Part shown: positions 1 through 9,298 of the stretch, in pieces
How positions within the stretch are numbered: position 1 is the stretch's first letter
Layout: each line of letters opens with the position of its first letter
Source of the DNA: UBA5078 sp051252515
GTDB taxonomy: Bacteria; Pseudomonadota; Gammaproteobacteria; Pseudomonadales; Pseudohongiellaceae
Assembly: GCA_051252515.1 (NCBI GenBank)
Contig: JBPOFS010000002.1
Coordinates: 124,001-188,000, forward strand
Direction of reading: 5' to 3'
DNA length: 64,000 nucleotides
Notes under the pieces: generated by a model
What the model was told of the DNA's origin: nothing
Seen by the model: only the letters and a program-made list of their open reading frames with translations
Databases searched by the model: none
Made by a program: the position numbers and the translations under genes

Positions 1-47
1 TAGGCATAGTAGGGGCTAGACTCACCGTTGTACTACTTAATATTAAG

Positions 48-84
48 GCACAAACTCTACGGCAAGGCAGCTGTGAGTTTGTGC
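48..84 (-). terminator. Inverted repeat downstream of glmS, possible terminator
   Basis: A perfect 10-bp inverted repeat (GCACAAACTC at 48-57, GAGTTTGTGC at 75-84) lies about 90 bases beyond the glmS stop. There is no run of T after the stem on the minus strand, so it is a weak intrinsic terminator at best. It could instead belong to whatever lies left of the window. Confidence 0.4.
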
Positions 85-148
85 GATATTTACAAGCCTA
101 TGAGGCGCCCTAAGTTTTTATCAGACCACACTACGTTGCCTTCCAAAA

Positions 149-212
149 ACTTCAACAATGACGCTTACTCTTCTTATTCAACAGTGACCGATTTAGCCAA
201 ATTGCGCGGATG
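149..212 (-). other. Potential attTn7 site (glmS 3' end)
   Basis: The last codons of glmS encode the conserved PRNLAKSVTVE tail. In E. coli the DNA for this tail is the TnsD recognition site, and Tn7 inserts about 25 bp beyond the stop codon. The tail is intact here, so the site should be recognisable. No Tn7 end is visible in the 173 bases that remain before the window edge. Confidence 0.4.
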
Positions 213-2009
213 GTCTACATCAGTGCCTTTGAAGATGGCCACGTGATACGACAAAAGTTGCAACGGAATCGTGTAGATAATGGGCGCTAAGATGTCAGGA
301 ATAGAAGGCACATTAATGACTTTAAAATTGTTGTCGTTTTTAAAGTCGGCCTCTTCATCGGCGAAAACAAAAAGTTTACCGCCTCGTGCACTGACCTCTG
401 CTAGATTGCCGCGCAGCTTTCCTAACAATTCGTCATTAGGGGCGACAGCAATAATTGGCATTTTGTCATCTACTAACGCTAACGGACCGTGCTTCAATTC
501 TCCAGCAGGATAAGCTTCAGCGTGAATATACGAGATCTCTTTTAGCTTCAAGGCACCCTCTTTTGCTACAGGGTATTGAATGCCGCGACCAAGAAACAAT
601 GCATGATTCTTATCAATCAGGTTTCTCGACATTTCCTTAATTTCGTTATCGAGCTTCAGTGTTTTAGCGACAAGATCAGGCAGCGCATTGAGAGCCTTTA
701 CGTGCCGTAGTTCGACCTCTTCAATCATGCCGTGGCGACGAGCAATCACTAATGTCATCAGCAAAAGAACACAAAGCTGTGTCGTAAATGCTTTTGTTGA
801 AGCCACGCCTATCTCGCGGCCAGCTGTCGTCAGCAAACAAAAATCTGATTCACGTACTAGTGAGCTTGTGGCGACATTGCATATAGCAAGCCTTCCTACA
901 TAGTCTAGTTCACGTGAGTATCGTAGTGCCGCCAAGGTATCGGCTGTTTCACCTGATTGCGAAATCGTGACAAATAAGGTGCCAGGTGTCGCTATGATAT
1001 TGCGATAACGATAATCGCTAGCAATGTCGACTGAACAAGATATTTTGGCAATATTTTCGAGCCAATACTTAGTGATCATCGCCGCGTGAAAACTGGTACC
1101 GCATGCGACAATTTGCACACTTTTTACTTTATCGAAAATGGCTTTTGCCTTCACGCCAAACGCTTCTTCTAACACATGGGTATCGCTGACTCTGCCGCTT
1201 AATGTGTCGCGAATCACTTTCGGTTGCTCAAATATTTCCTTGAGCATGAAATGCCCATATTCGCCTTTTTCGACTTCTGCCACTTCGCTCGCAATATGCG
1301 TTGTAGGGCGGATAACTTTCTTGTCGCCATTCCATATACGAATGGTTTTGAGGCTTAACTCCGCAACGTCACCTTCCTCTAGATAAATAAATCTATCCGT
1401 AACCTGACCAAGTGCAAGCGCATCGGAGGCGATAAAGTTTTCACCAATGCCTACACCAATCACGAGGGGACTTCCGCTACGCGCGACTATGATCTTACTG
1501 GGTTCTTTACGATAAATAACGCACAGCCCGTAAGCACCGTGAAGTTTTTTGATTGTCGCTTTCACCGCATCCAGAAGATTGTGCCCATTGTCTTTAATTT
1601 GTTGCTTAATCAAATGGACAACAACTTCAGTGTCAGTGTCTGATTTAAATCCGTAGCCGTCTTTTATCAACTGTTCACGTAATGGTGAAAAATTTTCGAT
1701 AATACCATTGTGTACTAGTGCTATATCGTCATCTGACAAATGGGGATGCGCATTCTTCTCGCTAGGCTCGCCATGTGTAGCCCATCGGGTGTGGGCAATA
1801 CCAATACTCCCAGAGAACGCTCTCTTGGACATCGACTCTTTGAGTTTTTCAACTTTGCCGACTGCTTTAATACAATCTACAGCCTCTAGATCGGCATTGA
1901 TCAACGCCATTCCTGCGGAATCATAGCCTCTATACTCGAGTCGTTTCAGACCTTCTAGCAGAATACCGGATACATCCCTTTGCGCTACAGCGCCTACAAT
2001 TCCACACAT
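174..2009 (-). CDS. glmS: Glutamine--fructose-6-phosphate aminotransferase (isomerizing)
   Basis: Makes glucosamine-6-phosphate from fructose-6-phosphate and glutamine, the first committed step to UDP-GlcNAc for peptidoglycan and LPS. It is full length at 611 aa. The protein begins MCGIVGAV, so Cys2 becomes the N-terminal nucleophile of the glutaminase domain (about residues 1-240). Two SIS sugar-isomerase domains follow, including the CGTSFHAA motif, and the C-terminus is SVTVE. The ATG is preceded by a good AGGAGA ribosome site. It lies 18 bp after glmU, so the two form one operon for successive steps of the pathway. No glmS ribozyme or other leader fits in that gap. Confidence 0.97.
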   Translation of the reverse strand: MCGIVGAVAQRDVSGILLEGLKRLEYRGYDSAGMALINADLEAVDCIKAVGKVEKLKESMSKRAFSGSIGIAHTRWATHGEPSEKNAHPHLSDDDIALVHNGIIENFSPLREQLIKDGYGFKSDTDTEVVVHLIKQQIKDNGHNLLDAVKATIKKLHGAYGLCVIYRKEPSKIIVARSGSPLVIGVGIGENFIASDALALGQVTDRFIYLEEGDVAELSLKTIRIWNGDKKVIRPTTHIASEVAEVEKGEYGHFMLKEIFEQPKVIRDTLSGRVSDTHVLEEAFGVKAKAIFDKVKSVQIVACGTSFHAAMITKYWLENIAKISCSVDIASDYRYRNIIATPGTLFVTISQSGETADTLAALRYSRELDYVGRLAICNVATSSLVRESDFCLLTTAGREIGVASTKAFTTQLCVLLLMTLVIARRHGMIEEVELRHVKALNALPDLVAKTLKLDNEIKEMSRNLIDKNHALFLGRGIQYPVAKEGALKLKEISYIHAEAYPAGELKHGPLALVDDKMPIIAVAPNDELLGKLRGNLAEVSARGGKLFVFADEEADFKNDNNFKVINVPSIPDILAPIIYTIPLQLLSYHVAIFKGTDVDHPRNLAKSVTVE

Positions 2010-2027
2010 ATTTTTCTCCTGAAACTC

Positions 2028-3407
2028 TTACTTTTTCTCGGGCCGCTTCCAGCCATCGATATTACGTTGCCGCGCTCTGGCCACCGCTAGTTCATTATCG
2101 CCAACACTCTTCGTAATGGTCGACCCTGCGCCGATAGAGGCGTGCTTGCCAATTTCCACCGGAGCTACGAGTGCTGTATTTGATCCAACAAACACTCCGT
2201 CCTTGATGCGCGTCAAAAATTTATTTTTGCCGTCGTAGTTGCAGGTAATAGTGCCTGCGCCGATGTTTACGCTTTTTCCTAATTCTGCGTCGCCTATGTA
2301 GCTTAGGTGATTCACTTTACTACCTTCGCCTATATGCGCTTTTTTGGTTTCAACAAAATTGCCTATTTTGGAATTATTGTCTAAATGCGTACCAGTTCGT
2401 AGGCGGGCATAGGGACCAATAATGCAAGCCTTGGCTATCTGGCTTTCTTCTATATGGCTATTGGCCAGTACTTGCGTGTTGTCGCCTATTTGCGAGTTTT
2501 TGATAACGACATTGGGGCCAATTTTGACATTGTTACCTAACTGTACATTCCCTTCGAAAATAGTATTGATGTCGATTTCCACATCGCGACCACATTGTAG
2601 TGTGCCGCGCACATCCACTCTTGTGGGGTCAAACAATGTCACACCAGCAAGCAATAATGCCTGCGCGTTACGTTTCTGAAAATGCCTTTCGAGTTGAGAC
2701 AACTGCACCTTGTTATTGACGCCTAACACTTCTAACTCGTCATCAACGGTTAGTGTTTCGACAGCACAGTGATCGTGTACTGCCATGGCAATAATATCGG
2801 TCAGGTAGTATTCACCTTGGGCGTTTTTAGGGCTAAGCGCAGCGAGCCATTGCTTCAGCTTTTTGGCGGGCGCCGCCAAGATTCCGCTATTAGTTTCACG
2901 GATATTTTTCTGGGTCGCATTGGCGTCTTTCTCTTCCACTATCGCGACGGCACGTTGTTGCTCATCCCGGATAATCCGGCCTAAACCAGTAGGATCAGTG
3001 CTGTTTACCGTTAGTAAGGAAACGGCATCAGGGCGACATAAGGCGGTCAGTTTTTTGAGAGTCTCCGTGGTAATAAGGGGGACGTCTCCATAGAGCACCA
3101 ACGCCATACTATCTTCATCGATATTGGGTAGCGCCTGGGCCACTGCGTGTCCGGTGCCTAGTTGTTCTGTTTGTTCTGCCCAAGTAACACTGTTCGTGGC
3201 AAAGTGCTCTTTGACTAGTTCGCCTTCAAAGCCCACGACGATATGAATATTCGATGGGTTTAATGCCTGAGCGGATTTAATGACATGCCCCAAAAGCGGT
3301 TGTCCGCCTATCGCATGTAAGACTTTAGGCGTACTGGAATACATCCTTGTGCCTTTTCCGGCCGCGAGGATGACTACTTCTAAGGCTTGGACTGGATTAT
3401 CGCTCAT
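2028..3407 (-). CDS. glmU: Bifunctional N-acetylglucosamine-1-phosphate uridyltransferase / glucosamine-1-phosphate acetyltransferase
   Basis: Catalyses the last two steps to UDP-GlcNAc: acetylation of GlcN-1-P and transfer of UMP. The N-terminal pyrophosphorylase domain carries the LAAGKGTRM nucleotide-binding loop. The C-terminal half is a left-handed beta-helix of hexapeptide repeats (for example IGPNVVIKNSQIGDNTQV) with the NYDGKNK acetyltransferase region. I chose the ATG at 3407 (MSDNPVQALEVV). In-frame TTG (3431) and GTG (3416) codons upstream would add up to eight residues that are not typical of the family. It is the first gene of glmU-glmS and lies downstream of the atp terminator, so it probably has its own promoter in the 90-bp gap. 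Confidence 0.96.
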   Translation of the reverse strand: MSDNPVQALEVVILAAGKGTRMYSSTPKVLHAIGGQPLLGHVIKSAQALNPSNIHIVVGFEGELVKEHFATNSVTWAEQTEQLGTGHAVAQALPNIDEDSMALVLYGDVPLITTETLKKLTALCRPDAVSLLTVNSTDPTGLGRIIRDEQQRAVAIVEEKDANATQKNIRETNSGILAAPAKKLKQWLAALSPKNAQGEYYLTDIIAMAVHDHCAVETLTVDDELEVLGVNNKVQLSQLERHFQKRNAQALLLAGVTLFDPTRVDVRGTLQCGRDVEIDINTIFEGNVQLGNNVKIGPNVVIKNSQIGDNTQVLANSHIEESQIAKACIIGPYARLRTGTHLDNNSKIGNFVETKKAHIGEGSKVNHLSYIGDAELGKSVNIGAGTITCNYDGKNKFLTRIKDGVFVGSNTALVAPVEIGKHASIGAGSTITKSVGDNELAVARARQRNIDGWKRPEKK

Positions 3408-3490
3408 ATCGCTCACGCTTCTTTTTTCCAATAATGGCCGTAGTTTAACCGAGTTTGCTTGTCGCTGTTGGCTTGCTTTTTATCAGGCAT

Positions 3491-3517
3491 AAAAAAAGGG
3501 TAGCGTTAGCTACCCTT
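3491..3517 (-). terminator. Terminator of the atp operon
   Basis: The stem AAGGGTAGC (3496-3504), loop GTTA and stem GCTACCCTT (3509-3517) are followed on the minus strand by seven T residues (3497-3491). This is a canonical intrinsic terminator 25 bp after the atpC stop, separating atp from glmUS. Confidence 0.9.
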
Positions 3518-3541
3518 CTCTTTTAAAGCCTAACGAACGGC

Positions 3542-3955
3542 TTATTTACGTATTTGTCGCAACGCTCGCAATTGTGCGGCCGCTTCAGCAAGCTGCACTG
3601 CAGCACGCGAATATTCAAATTCAGAATCTTTATTCGCTATCGCTTCATTGGCATCTTCAATCGCTTGCAACGCTGCCGCTTCATTGACGTCATCTGCACG
3701 CAATGCAGTATCAGCCAACACAGTGACAACACCACTTTGCACTTCAAGAAAACCACCAGAAACGTAGTAGATCTGCTCAGAGCCGTCTTGTAACACTACT
3801 CGTACTGGCCCTGGAATCAGGGCAGTCAAAAGTGGTGCGTGACCGGGTGCAACACCCAAGTCACCCAACGTGCCTGTTGCGACCAGTATCTCGACTAGTC
3901 CGCTGAAAATATTCTCTTCAGCGCTTACGATGTCGCAGTGCATAGTCATAGCCAT
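3542..3955 (-). CDS. atpC: ATP synthase F1 subunit epsilon
   Basis: Central-stalk subunit of F1 that inhibits ATPase activity and links gamma to the c-ring. At 137 aa it has the usual length. It has an N-terminal beta-sandwich (MHCDIVSAEENIFSG, then the GDLGVAPGHAPLLT region) and a helical C-terminal hairpin rich in Ala and Glu. It is the last gene of the operon, 30 bp after atpD, and is followed at once by the strong terminator. Confidence 0.96.
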   Translation of the reverse strand: MAMTMHCDIVSAEENIFSGLVEILVATGTLGDLGVAPGHAPLLTALIPGPVRVVLQDGSEQIYYVSGGFLEVQSGVVTVLADTALRADDVNEAAALQAIEDANEAIANKDSEFEYSRAAVQLAEAAAQLRALRQIRK

Positions 3956-3985
3956 TTCATAGCTCTCTGTTGGCGGTTAATACAA

Positions 3986-5383
3986 TTACAGTGTCTTAGC
4001 TTTTGCCAAAGCTTCGTCGATGCTGCCGACCATGTTAAAGGCCTGCTCTGGGATGTTGTCATAATCACCCGCAAGAATGCCTTTAAATCCTGCAATCGTA
4101 TCTTTCAATGGCACATACTTTCCTGGAGTGTTCGTAAACACCTCTGCCACAAAGAATGGCTGAGAAAGGAAGCGTTGAATCTTACGTGCGCGCGATACGA
4201 TGAGTTTGTCTTCTTCAGACAATTCATCCATACCTAGAATTGCGATAATGTCTTTCAATTCTTTGAAGCGCTGCAATACAGTCTGTACGCCACGTGCTAC
4301 GTCATAATGCTCTTGTCCGATAACAAGCGGATCAAGCTGACGAGAAGTAGAGTCGAGAGGATCGATCGCAGGGTAGATACCTTGCTCAGCAATAGCTCGT
4401 GACAATACAACTGTTGCATCAAGGTGAGCAAACGTTGTCGCTGGTGATGGGTCAGTCAAATCGTCCGCTGGTACGTATACCGCTTGGATTGACGTGATCG
4501 AACCAGTTTTAGTAGAAGTGATACGTTCCTGAAGAACACCCATCTCTTCTGCCAATGTTGGCTGATAACCTACCGCTGATGGCATACGACCAAGCAATGC
4601 TGATACTTCTGTTCCCGCTAGTGTGTAACGGTAGATGTTATCAACAAAGAAAAGAACGTCACGGCCTTCGTCACGGAATTTCTCAGCCATCGTCAAACCA
4701 GTCAATGCAACACGCAGACGGTTACCGGGTGGCTCATTCATCTGACCGTAAACCATGGCCACTTTAGAGTTTTCGAGTTTATCGAGATCGATAACTTTAG
4801 ACTCAGACATTTCGTGGTAGAAATCGTTACCTTCACGAGTACGCTCACCAACCCCTGCGAATACAGATAGACCACTGTGGGCCTTCGCGATGTTGTTGAT
4901 TAGCTCCATCATGTTAACGGTCTTACCAACACCAGCACCACCGAATAGACCAACCTTGCCGCCTTTGGCGAAAGGACAGATCAAGTCGATAACTTTGATG
5001 CCGGTTTCGAGTAGATCGTTAGACGCAGCTAGCTCATCGTACGCAGGTGCGTCACGGTGAATAGGCATACGGTCTTTCTCACCAATAGCACCACGTTCGT
5101 CGATTGGGTTACCCAAGACGTCCATGATACGGCCTAGTGTTTCTATGCCCACTGGTACAGAGATTGGGTTACCAGTGTCATTAACGTTTAGTCCGCGAGA
5201 CAGACCTTCGGTACTGCCCATGGCAATGGTACGTACAACGCCGTCACCCAGCTGCTGCTGAACTTCTAGTGTTGTCTCTTTACCCTCTACCAACAGAGCG
5301 TCATATACCTTGGGGACTGATTCCCGTGGAAACTGTACGTCAATAACAGCACCAATAATTTGAACGATACGACCGCTACTCAT
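3986..5383 (-). CDS. atpD: ATP synthase F1 subunit beta
   Basis: Catalytic subunit of F1, 465 aa. The P-loop GGAGVGKTV lies near residue 150, followed by GERTREGNDFYHEM and the DELSEEDKL segment near the C-terminus. The NRLRVALTGLT and ALLGRMPSAVGYQPTL stretches are diagnostic. It lies between atpG and atpC. The 85-bp gap to atpG is longer than the other gaps in the operon. Confidence 0.98.
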   Translation of the reverse strand: MSSGRIVQIIGAVIDVQFPRESVPKVYDALLVEGKETTLEVQQQLGDGVVRTIAMGSTEGLSRGLNVNDTGNPISVPVGIETLGRIMDVLGNPIDERGAIGEKDRMPIHRDAPAYDELAASNDLLETGIKVIDLICPFAKGGKVGLFGGAGVGKTVNMMELINNIAKAHSGLSVFAGVGERTREGNDFYHEMSESKVIDLDKLENSKVAMVYGQMNEPPGNRLRVALTGLTMAEKFRDEGRDVLFFVDNIYRYTLAGTEVSALLGRMPSAVGYQPTLAEEMGVLQERITSTKTGSITSIQAVYVPADDLTDPSPATTFAHLDATVVLSRAIAEQGIYPAIDPLDSTSRQLDPLVIGQEHYDVARGVQTVLQRFKELKDIIAILGMDELSEEDKLIVSRARKIQRFLSQPFFVAEVFTNTPGKYVPLKDTIAGFKGILAGDYDNIPEQAFNMVGSIDEALAKAKTL

Positions 5384-5468
5384 GTTCGGTTCCTCTTAAG
5401 GTCTAAATCCAAGATCTTGCTGAATTCTTTTTTACTAAATGTTTGCTTTCCGATTGTGTTGCGCCGCG

Positions 5469-6329
5469 TTAAACCGCTGCAGCACCACTAACAATCTCAG
5501 AAAGCTCCTGCGTAATTGATGCTTGTCGAGCCTTGTTGTAAATCAAACCAAGGTCTTCGATTATGTCGCCAGCGTTGTCTGTGGCGTTTTTCATTGCCAT
5601 CATTCGAGCGGCTTGTTCACAAGCGTTGTTTTCAACAACTGCTTGATAAACTTGAGCCTCAACGTAACGCCCAAGAAGGGCGTCTAATAACTCTTGTGGT
5701 TCAGGCTCGTAGATGTAATCCCAGTGATGCTTGAGGGCTTTGTCTTTCGACGCCTCTAGCGGTAGCAACTGAGCTACCTCTGGTTTTTGTGTCATCGTGT
5801 TTACAAAGTTATTGCTGACGATATAAAGCTTATCGATCTCGCCACTCGCAAACTTATCTAACATGACTTTCACTGCGCCAATGACATCTTCAACTTTCGG
5901 TGCTTCACCGATACCACGAATCGTTGCAACAACTTTGCCGCCGTAGTTATTAAAGAATGACGTCGCTTTCGCGCCGATGGCACAAAACTCTATGCCAACG
6001 TTTTGTTTTTTCCACTCTGACATGGCCTTCACTGTCGCCTTAAAGGCGTTAATGTTTAAGCCACCACATAGTCCACGATCGGAGGATACAACGATGTATC
6101 CCACGTTCTTGACTTCACGCTCATTGAAATAAACGTGGTGGTATTCAGGTGTCGCATTCGCCACATGCCCTATAACGTCGCGAATTCGCGCCGCATAGGG
6201 TTTACCGAGCTGCATACGTTCCTGTGCCTTGCGCATCTTACTCGCAGCCACCATCTCCATTGCACTGGTAATTTTCTGTGTGTTCTTAATGCTGGAGATC
6301 TTTGTTCGAATCTCTTTGCCAACAGCCAT
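5469..6329 (-). CDS. atpG: ATP synthase F1 subunit gamma
   Basis: Rotor shaft of F1, 286 aa. The N-terminal helix MAVGKEIRTKISSIKNTQKITSAMEMVAASKMRKAQ and the C-terminal helix ending SIT-ELSEIVSGAAA form the coiled coil that turns inside the alpha3beta3 ring. The central SDRGLCGGLN motif is typical. It starts 21 bp after atpA. Confidence 0.97.
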   Translation of the reverse strand: MAVGKEIRTKISSIKNTQKITSAMEMVAASKMRKAQERMQLGKPYAARIRDVIGHVANATPEYHHVYFNEREVKNVGYIVVSSDRGLCGGLNINAFKATVKAMSEWKKQNVGIEFCAIGAKATSFFNNYGGKVVATIRGIGEAPKVEDVIGAVKVMLDKFASGEIDKLYIVSNNFVNTMTQKPEVAQLLPLEASKDKALKHHWDYIYEPEPQELLDALLGRYVEAQVYQAVVENNACEQAARMMAMKNATDNAGDIIEDLGLIYNKARQASITQELSEIVSGAAAV

Positions 6330-6350
6330 ATCTCACCGCTTAAATATCAA

Positions 6351-7895
6351 TTACCAGGTCTGGGTAGACTTAAACTTCTCAATAGTCGCTTTCAATTGCG
6401 CTGCGATATCGTCGTTAAAATCGCCCTTCTCGTTGATAGACGCTAGTAGTGCTGAATGCTCACTGTTCGCGTAAGACAACAACGCTTTTTCAAACGCTAC
6501 GATCTTGTCTAGTTCAACGTCTTTCAAGAAGCCTTCGTTCGCTGCGTACAAAACAAGACCCATCTCAGCAACTGATTGCGGAGAGTACTGAGCTTGCTTC
6601 ATTAGCTCTGTTACACGTTGACCGTGCTCAAGCTGTGCGCGAGTAGAGTCGTCTAGGTCTGAGGCAAACTGAGCAAATGCTGCAAGCTCACGGTATTGCG
6701 CCAGTGCGATACGAATACCACCACCCAACTTCTTGATAATCTTAGTTTGAGCAGCACCACCAACACGCGATACAGACAAACCGGCGTTAATCGCAGGACG
6801 AATACCAGCGTTGAACAGATCCGATTCAAGGAAGATCTGACCATCTGTAATCGAAATTACGTTTGTTGGTACGAATGCCGATACGTCGCCCGCTTGAGTT
6901 TCAATGATTGGCAGTGCAGTCAACGAACCTGTTCTACCTTTCACTTCACCGTTAGTGAACTTTTCTACGTATGCTGCACTTACTCGTGATGCGCGCTCAA
7001 GAAGACGTGAGTGCAAATAGAACACGTCGCCAGGATATGCTTCACGACCTGGTGGACGACGAAGCAACAAGGAGATCTGACGGTAAGCCCAAGCTTGTTT
7101 AGTCAAATCATCATAAATGATCAATGCATCTTCGCCACGGTCACGGTAGTACTCACCCATTGAGCAACCCGCGTAAGGAGCGATGAACTGCATAGAGGCT
7201 GGATCAGATGCGCCGGCAGCAACAACAATGGTGTATTCCATTGCGCCGTGCTCTTCCAACTTGCGTACTACGTTAGCGATAGAAGATTGCTTCTGACCGA
7301 TAGCGACGTAGACACACTTAACGTTTTTGCCTTTTTGGTTGATGATCGCATCGATGGCGACAGCCGTTTTACCGACCTGACGGTCACCAATGATCAATTC
7401 ACGTTGACCACGACCAATCGGTACCATCGCATCAATTGCCTTCAAACCAGTTTGTACTGGCTGATCAACTGATTGACGAGCGATTACGCCTGGTGCAACT
7501 TTCTCAACAGGTGAGCTAAGTTTAGCGTTTACAGCGCCTTTACCGTCAATTGGCTTACCAAGTGCATCGACTACGCGGCCTTCCAATTCAGGACCAACCG
7601 GTACTTCAAGAATACGCTTAGTGCAGCGAGCTGTTTGCCCTTCTGCTAAAGATTTGTAATCACCTAGAACAACTGCGCCGACAGAATCTCGCTCTAGGTT
7701 CAATGCCATCCCGAAGATGCCGCCGTCGAACTCGATCATCTCACCATACATCACGTCAGCTAGGCCGTGGATGCGGATAATACCGTCCGAAACGCTGACG
7801 ATCGTGCCTTCGTTTTTCGCTTGCACGGAAACATCGAGATTGTCGATACGCTGCTTAATGATTTCACTGATTTCTGATGGATTCAGTTGTTGCAT
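6351..7895 (-). CDS. atpA: ATP synthase F1 subunit alpha
   Basis: Non-catalytic nucleotide-binding subunit, 514 aa. It has the P-loop GDRQVGKTA, the PGREAYPGDVFYLHSRLLER stretch and the VGGAAQTK motif. N-terminal residues 1-20 (MQQLNPSEISEIIKQRID) bind the delta subunit on the peripheral stalk. It lies 25 bp downstream of atpH. Confidence 0.98.
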   Translation of the reverse strand: MQQLNPSEISEIIKQRIDNLDVSVQAKNEGTIVSVSDGIIRIHGLADVMYGEMIEFDGGIFGMALNLERDSVGAVVLGDYKSLAEGQTARCTKRILEVPVGPELEGRVVDALGKPIDGKGAVNAKLSSPVEKVAPGVIARQSVDQPVQTGLKAIDAMVPIGRGQRELIIGDRQVGKTAVAIDAIINQKGKNVKCVYVAIGQKQSSIANVVRKLEEHGAMEYTIVVAAGASDPASMQFIAPYAGCSMGEYYRDRGEDALIIYDDLTKQAWAYRQISLLLRRPPGREAYPGDVFYLHSRLLERASRVSAAYVEKFTNGEVKGRTGSLTALPIIETQAGDVSAFVPTNVISITDGQIFLESDLFNAGIRPAINAGLSVSRVGGAAQTKIIKKLGGGIRIALAQYRELAAFAQFASDLDDSTRAQLEHGQRVTELMKQAQYSPQSVAEMGLVLYAANEGFLKDVELDKIVAFEKALLSYANSEHSALLASINEKGDFNDDIAAQLKATIEKFKSTQTW

Positions 7896-7920
7896 GCTTT
7901 TTCCCTCATTCCCAGTTCTT

Positions 7921-8457
7921 CTAGGAATTCATTGCTTCGGCTAATTTGGTCAATTTTCCCCGGACAGAGCTATCGATAACGGTATCGCCTGCGCGTATGA
8001 CTGCGCCACCGATCAGATATTGATCAACTCGCGTTTGCAAATTGATCTCTCTGTTCAAGCGAGTCTTGAGTGCCTGGGTAATTTTGTTCACAACTTCTTG
8101 GTTCAGTTCAAACGCAGTAGACAGTTCAACATCAACTGTCTGCTCTTGATTCGCTTTCAGTGCTTCAAATAGCTCAGAGATTTCTGTGAGCAAAATGAGG
8201 CGCTTGTTTTCAGCAAGTACGTGTACAAGCTTATGCGCCTTAGGCGAAAGCTCTTCACCGCAAATCTCGACGAGCGCGTCTGCTTGTTGCTTAGCAGTAA
8301 GTGAAGGTGAGAGTAGATATTTACTCACTTGCTCACTCTTTGCCACGCTTGCCAGCACCTTAAGTGCCTGAGACCAGGCACCTAGTTCGTTAGCAGCCAA
8401 TGCAACTTCAAAAGCTGCTTTGGCATACGGTCTGGCTAATGTAATTGACTCTGCCAT
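7921..8457 (-). CDS. atpH: ATP synthase F1 subunit delta (OSCP)
   Basis: Links the peripheral stalk (b subunits) to the top of F1. It is 178 aa, normal length. The N-terminal helical domain starts ITLARPYAKAAFEVA, and the C-terminal stretch DQYLIGGAVIRAGDTVIDSSVRGKL carries the conserved family signature. It is 13 bp from atpF. Confidence 0.96.
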   Translation of the reverse strand: MAESITLARPYAKAAFEVALAANELGAWSQALKVLASVAKSEQVSKYLLSPSLTAKQQADALVEICGEELSPKAHKLVHVLAENKRLILLTEISELFEALKANQEQTVDVELSTAFELNQEVVNKITQALKTRLNREINLQTRVDQYLIGGAVIRAGDTVIDSSVRGKLTKLAEAMNS

Positions 8458-8470
8458 TACTTATCGCCTT

Positions 8471-8941
8471 TTATAGCTCAGATGCGAGCTTCTTCATTAG
8501 CTCTTCGTTAGCCGCCTGATCGATCGAGGACTCTAGGATCTTTTCAGCGCCAGCTACAGCAATTGCTGCTACTTGTGCGCGTAGATCTTCCTTCGCTCGC
8601 TGTAGCTCCATTTCTATCTCAGCTTTAGCGCCGGCGATTAATCGTTGGCCTTCTTCACGTGCTTTATCTTTCGCCTCATCGACGATTTGATTAGAACGCT
8701 TGTTAGCTTGTTCGATTAAAGCTGCGCCTTGCTGTTTGGCTTCACGCAATTCGTCTGCCGCTTTGTTTTGCGCAAGGTTCAAATCACGTTGTGCTCGATC
8801 AGCTGCTTCGAGACCATCGGCGATTTTAGTTTGGCGCTCTTCCAATATGGCAGTGATCGGAGGCCAGACATATTTCATGCAAAACCAGACGAATACGAAG
8901 AAAGCAATCGATTGTCCGATTATGGTTGCGTTGAGATTCAT
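8471..8941 (-). CDS. atpF: ATP synthase Fo subunit b
   Basis: Peripheral stalk subunit, 156 aa. One N-terminal membrane helix (residues about 5-25, IIGQSIAFFVFVWFCMKYVWPPI) is followed by a long charged coiled coil rich in Ala, Glu, Lys and Gln. A single b gene is present, so the stalk should be a homodimer. Confidence 0.96.
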   Translation of the reverse strand: MNLNATIIGQSIAFFVFVWFCMKYVWPPITAILEERQTKIADGLEAADRAQRDLNLAQNKAADELREAKQQGAALIEQANKRSNQIVDEAKDKAREEGQRLIAGAKAEIEMELQRAKEDLRAQVAAIAVAGAEKILESSIDQAANEELMKKLASEL

Positions 8942-9007
8942 GCAGGTACCTCAAAAAAAATAGTTGTCGTTAACTTAAGTGTTAACAGCCCGACTATCCG
9001 TTCGATC

Positions 9008-9250
9008 TTAAACGAATGGGTTCGCGAAAATGAACAAGAACGCCATGCCCACACCAATGATGGAGATTACGTCTACGAATGCTGCAACCAAGAAGAACTG
9101 AGTTTGCAGTTTTGGGGCCAGTTCTGGTTGACGTGCTGAACTTTCGATCAACTTGCCACCTAGGTTACCGAAAGCTACAGCGGTGCCAGCACCACAGATG
9201 CCGAAAATGATGGCCGCAGCAATCAAAGAAAAAGCCTGTACAGTTTCCAT
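9008..9250 (-). CDS. atpE: ATP synthase Fo subunit c
   Basis: Proteolipid of the proton-driven rotor ring, 80 aa from the ATG at 9250. That ATG has GGAGA seven bases upstream; an in-frame TTG at 9262 is less likely. There are two membrane helices. The glycine-rich first one (GICGAGTAVAFGNLGG) is followed by the polar loop ARQPELAPKLQTQ and a second helix with the carboxylate Asp in AFVDVISIIGVG. An Asp and the absence of a clear sodium-ligand pattern point to proton coupling. Confidence 0.96.
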   Translation of the reverse strand: METVQAFSLIAAAIIFGICGAGTAVAFGNLGGKLIESSARQPELAPKLQTQFFLVAAFVDVISIIGVGMAFLFIFANPFV

Positions 9251-9298
9251 TTTTATCTCCAAGTTTTACTTACGATATTACAGTTGTGATTAAAGGGT

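Noticed and set aside
120..165. TGTTGA-like sequence after the glmS stop as a Tn7 end
   Set aside because: It sits about 17 bp after the stop, not the usual 23-25, and no further terminal repeats are visible before the window edge.
28..246. 72-codon plus-strand frame over the glmS end
   Set aside because: It overlaps the conserved glmS tail, has no ribosome site and no recognisable product.
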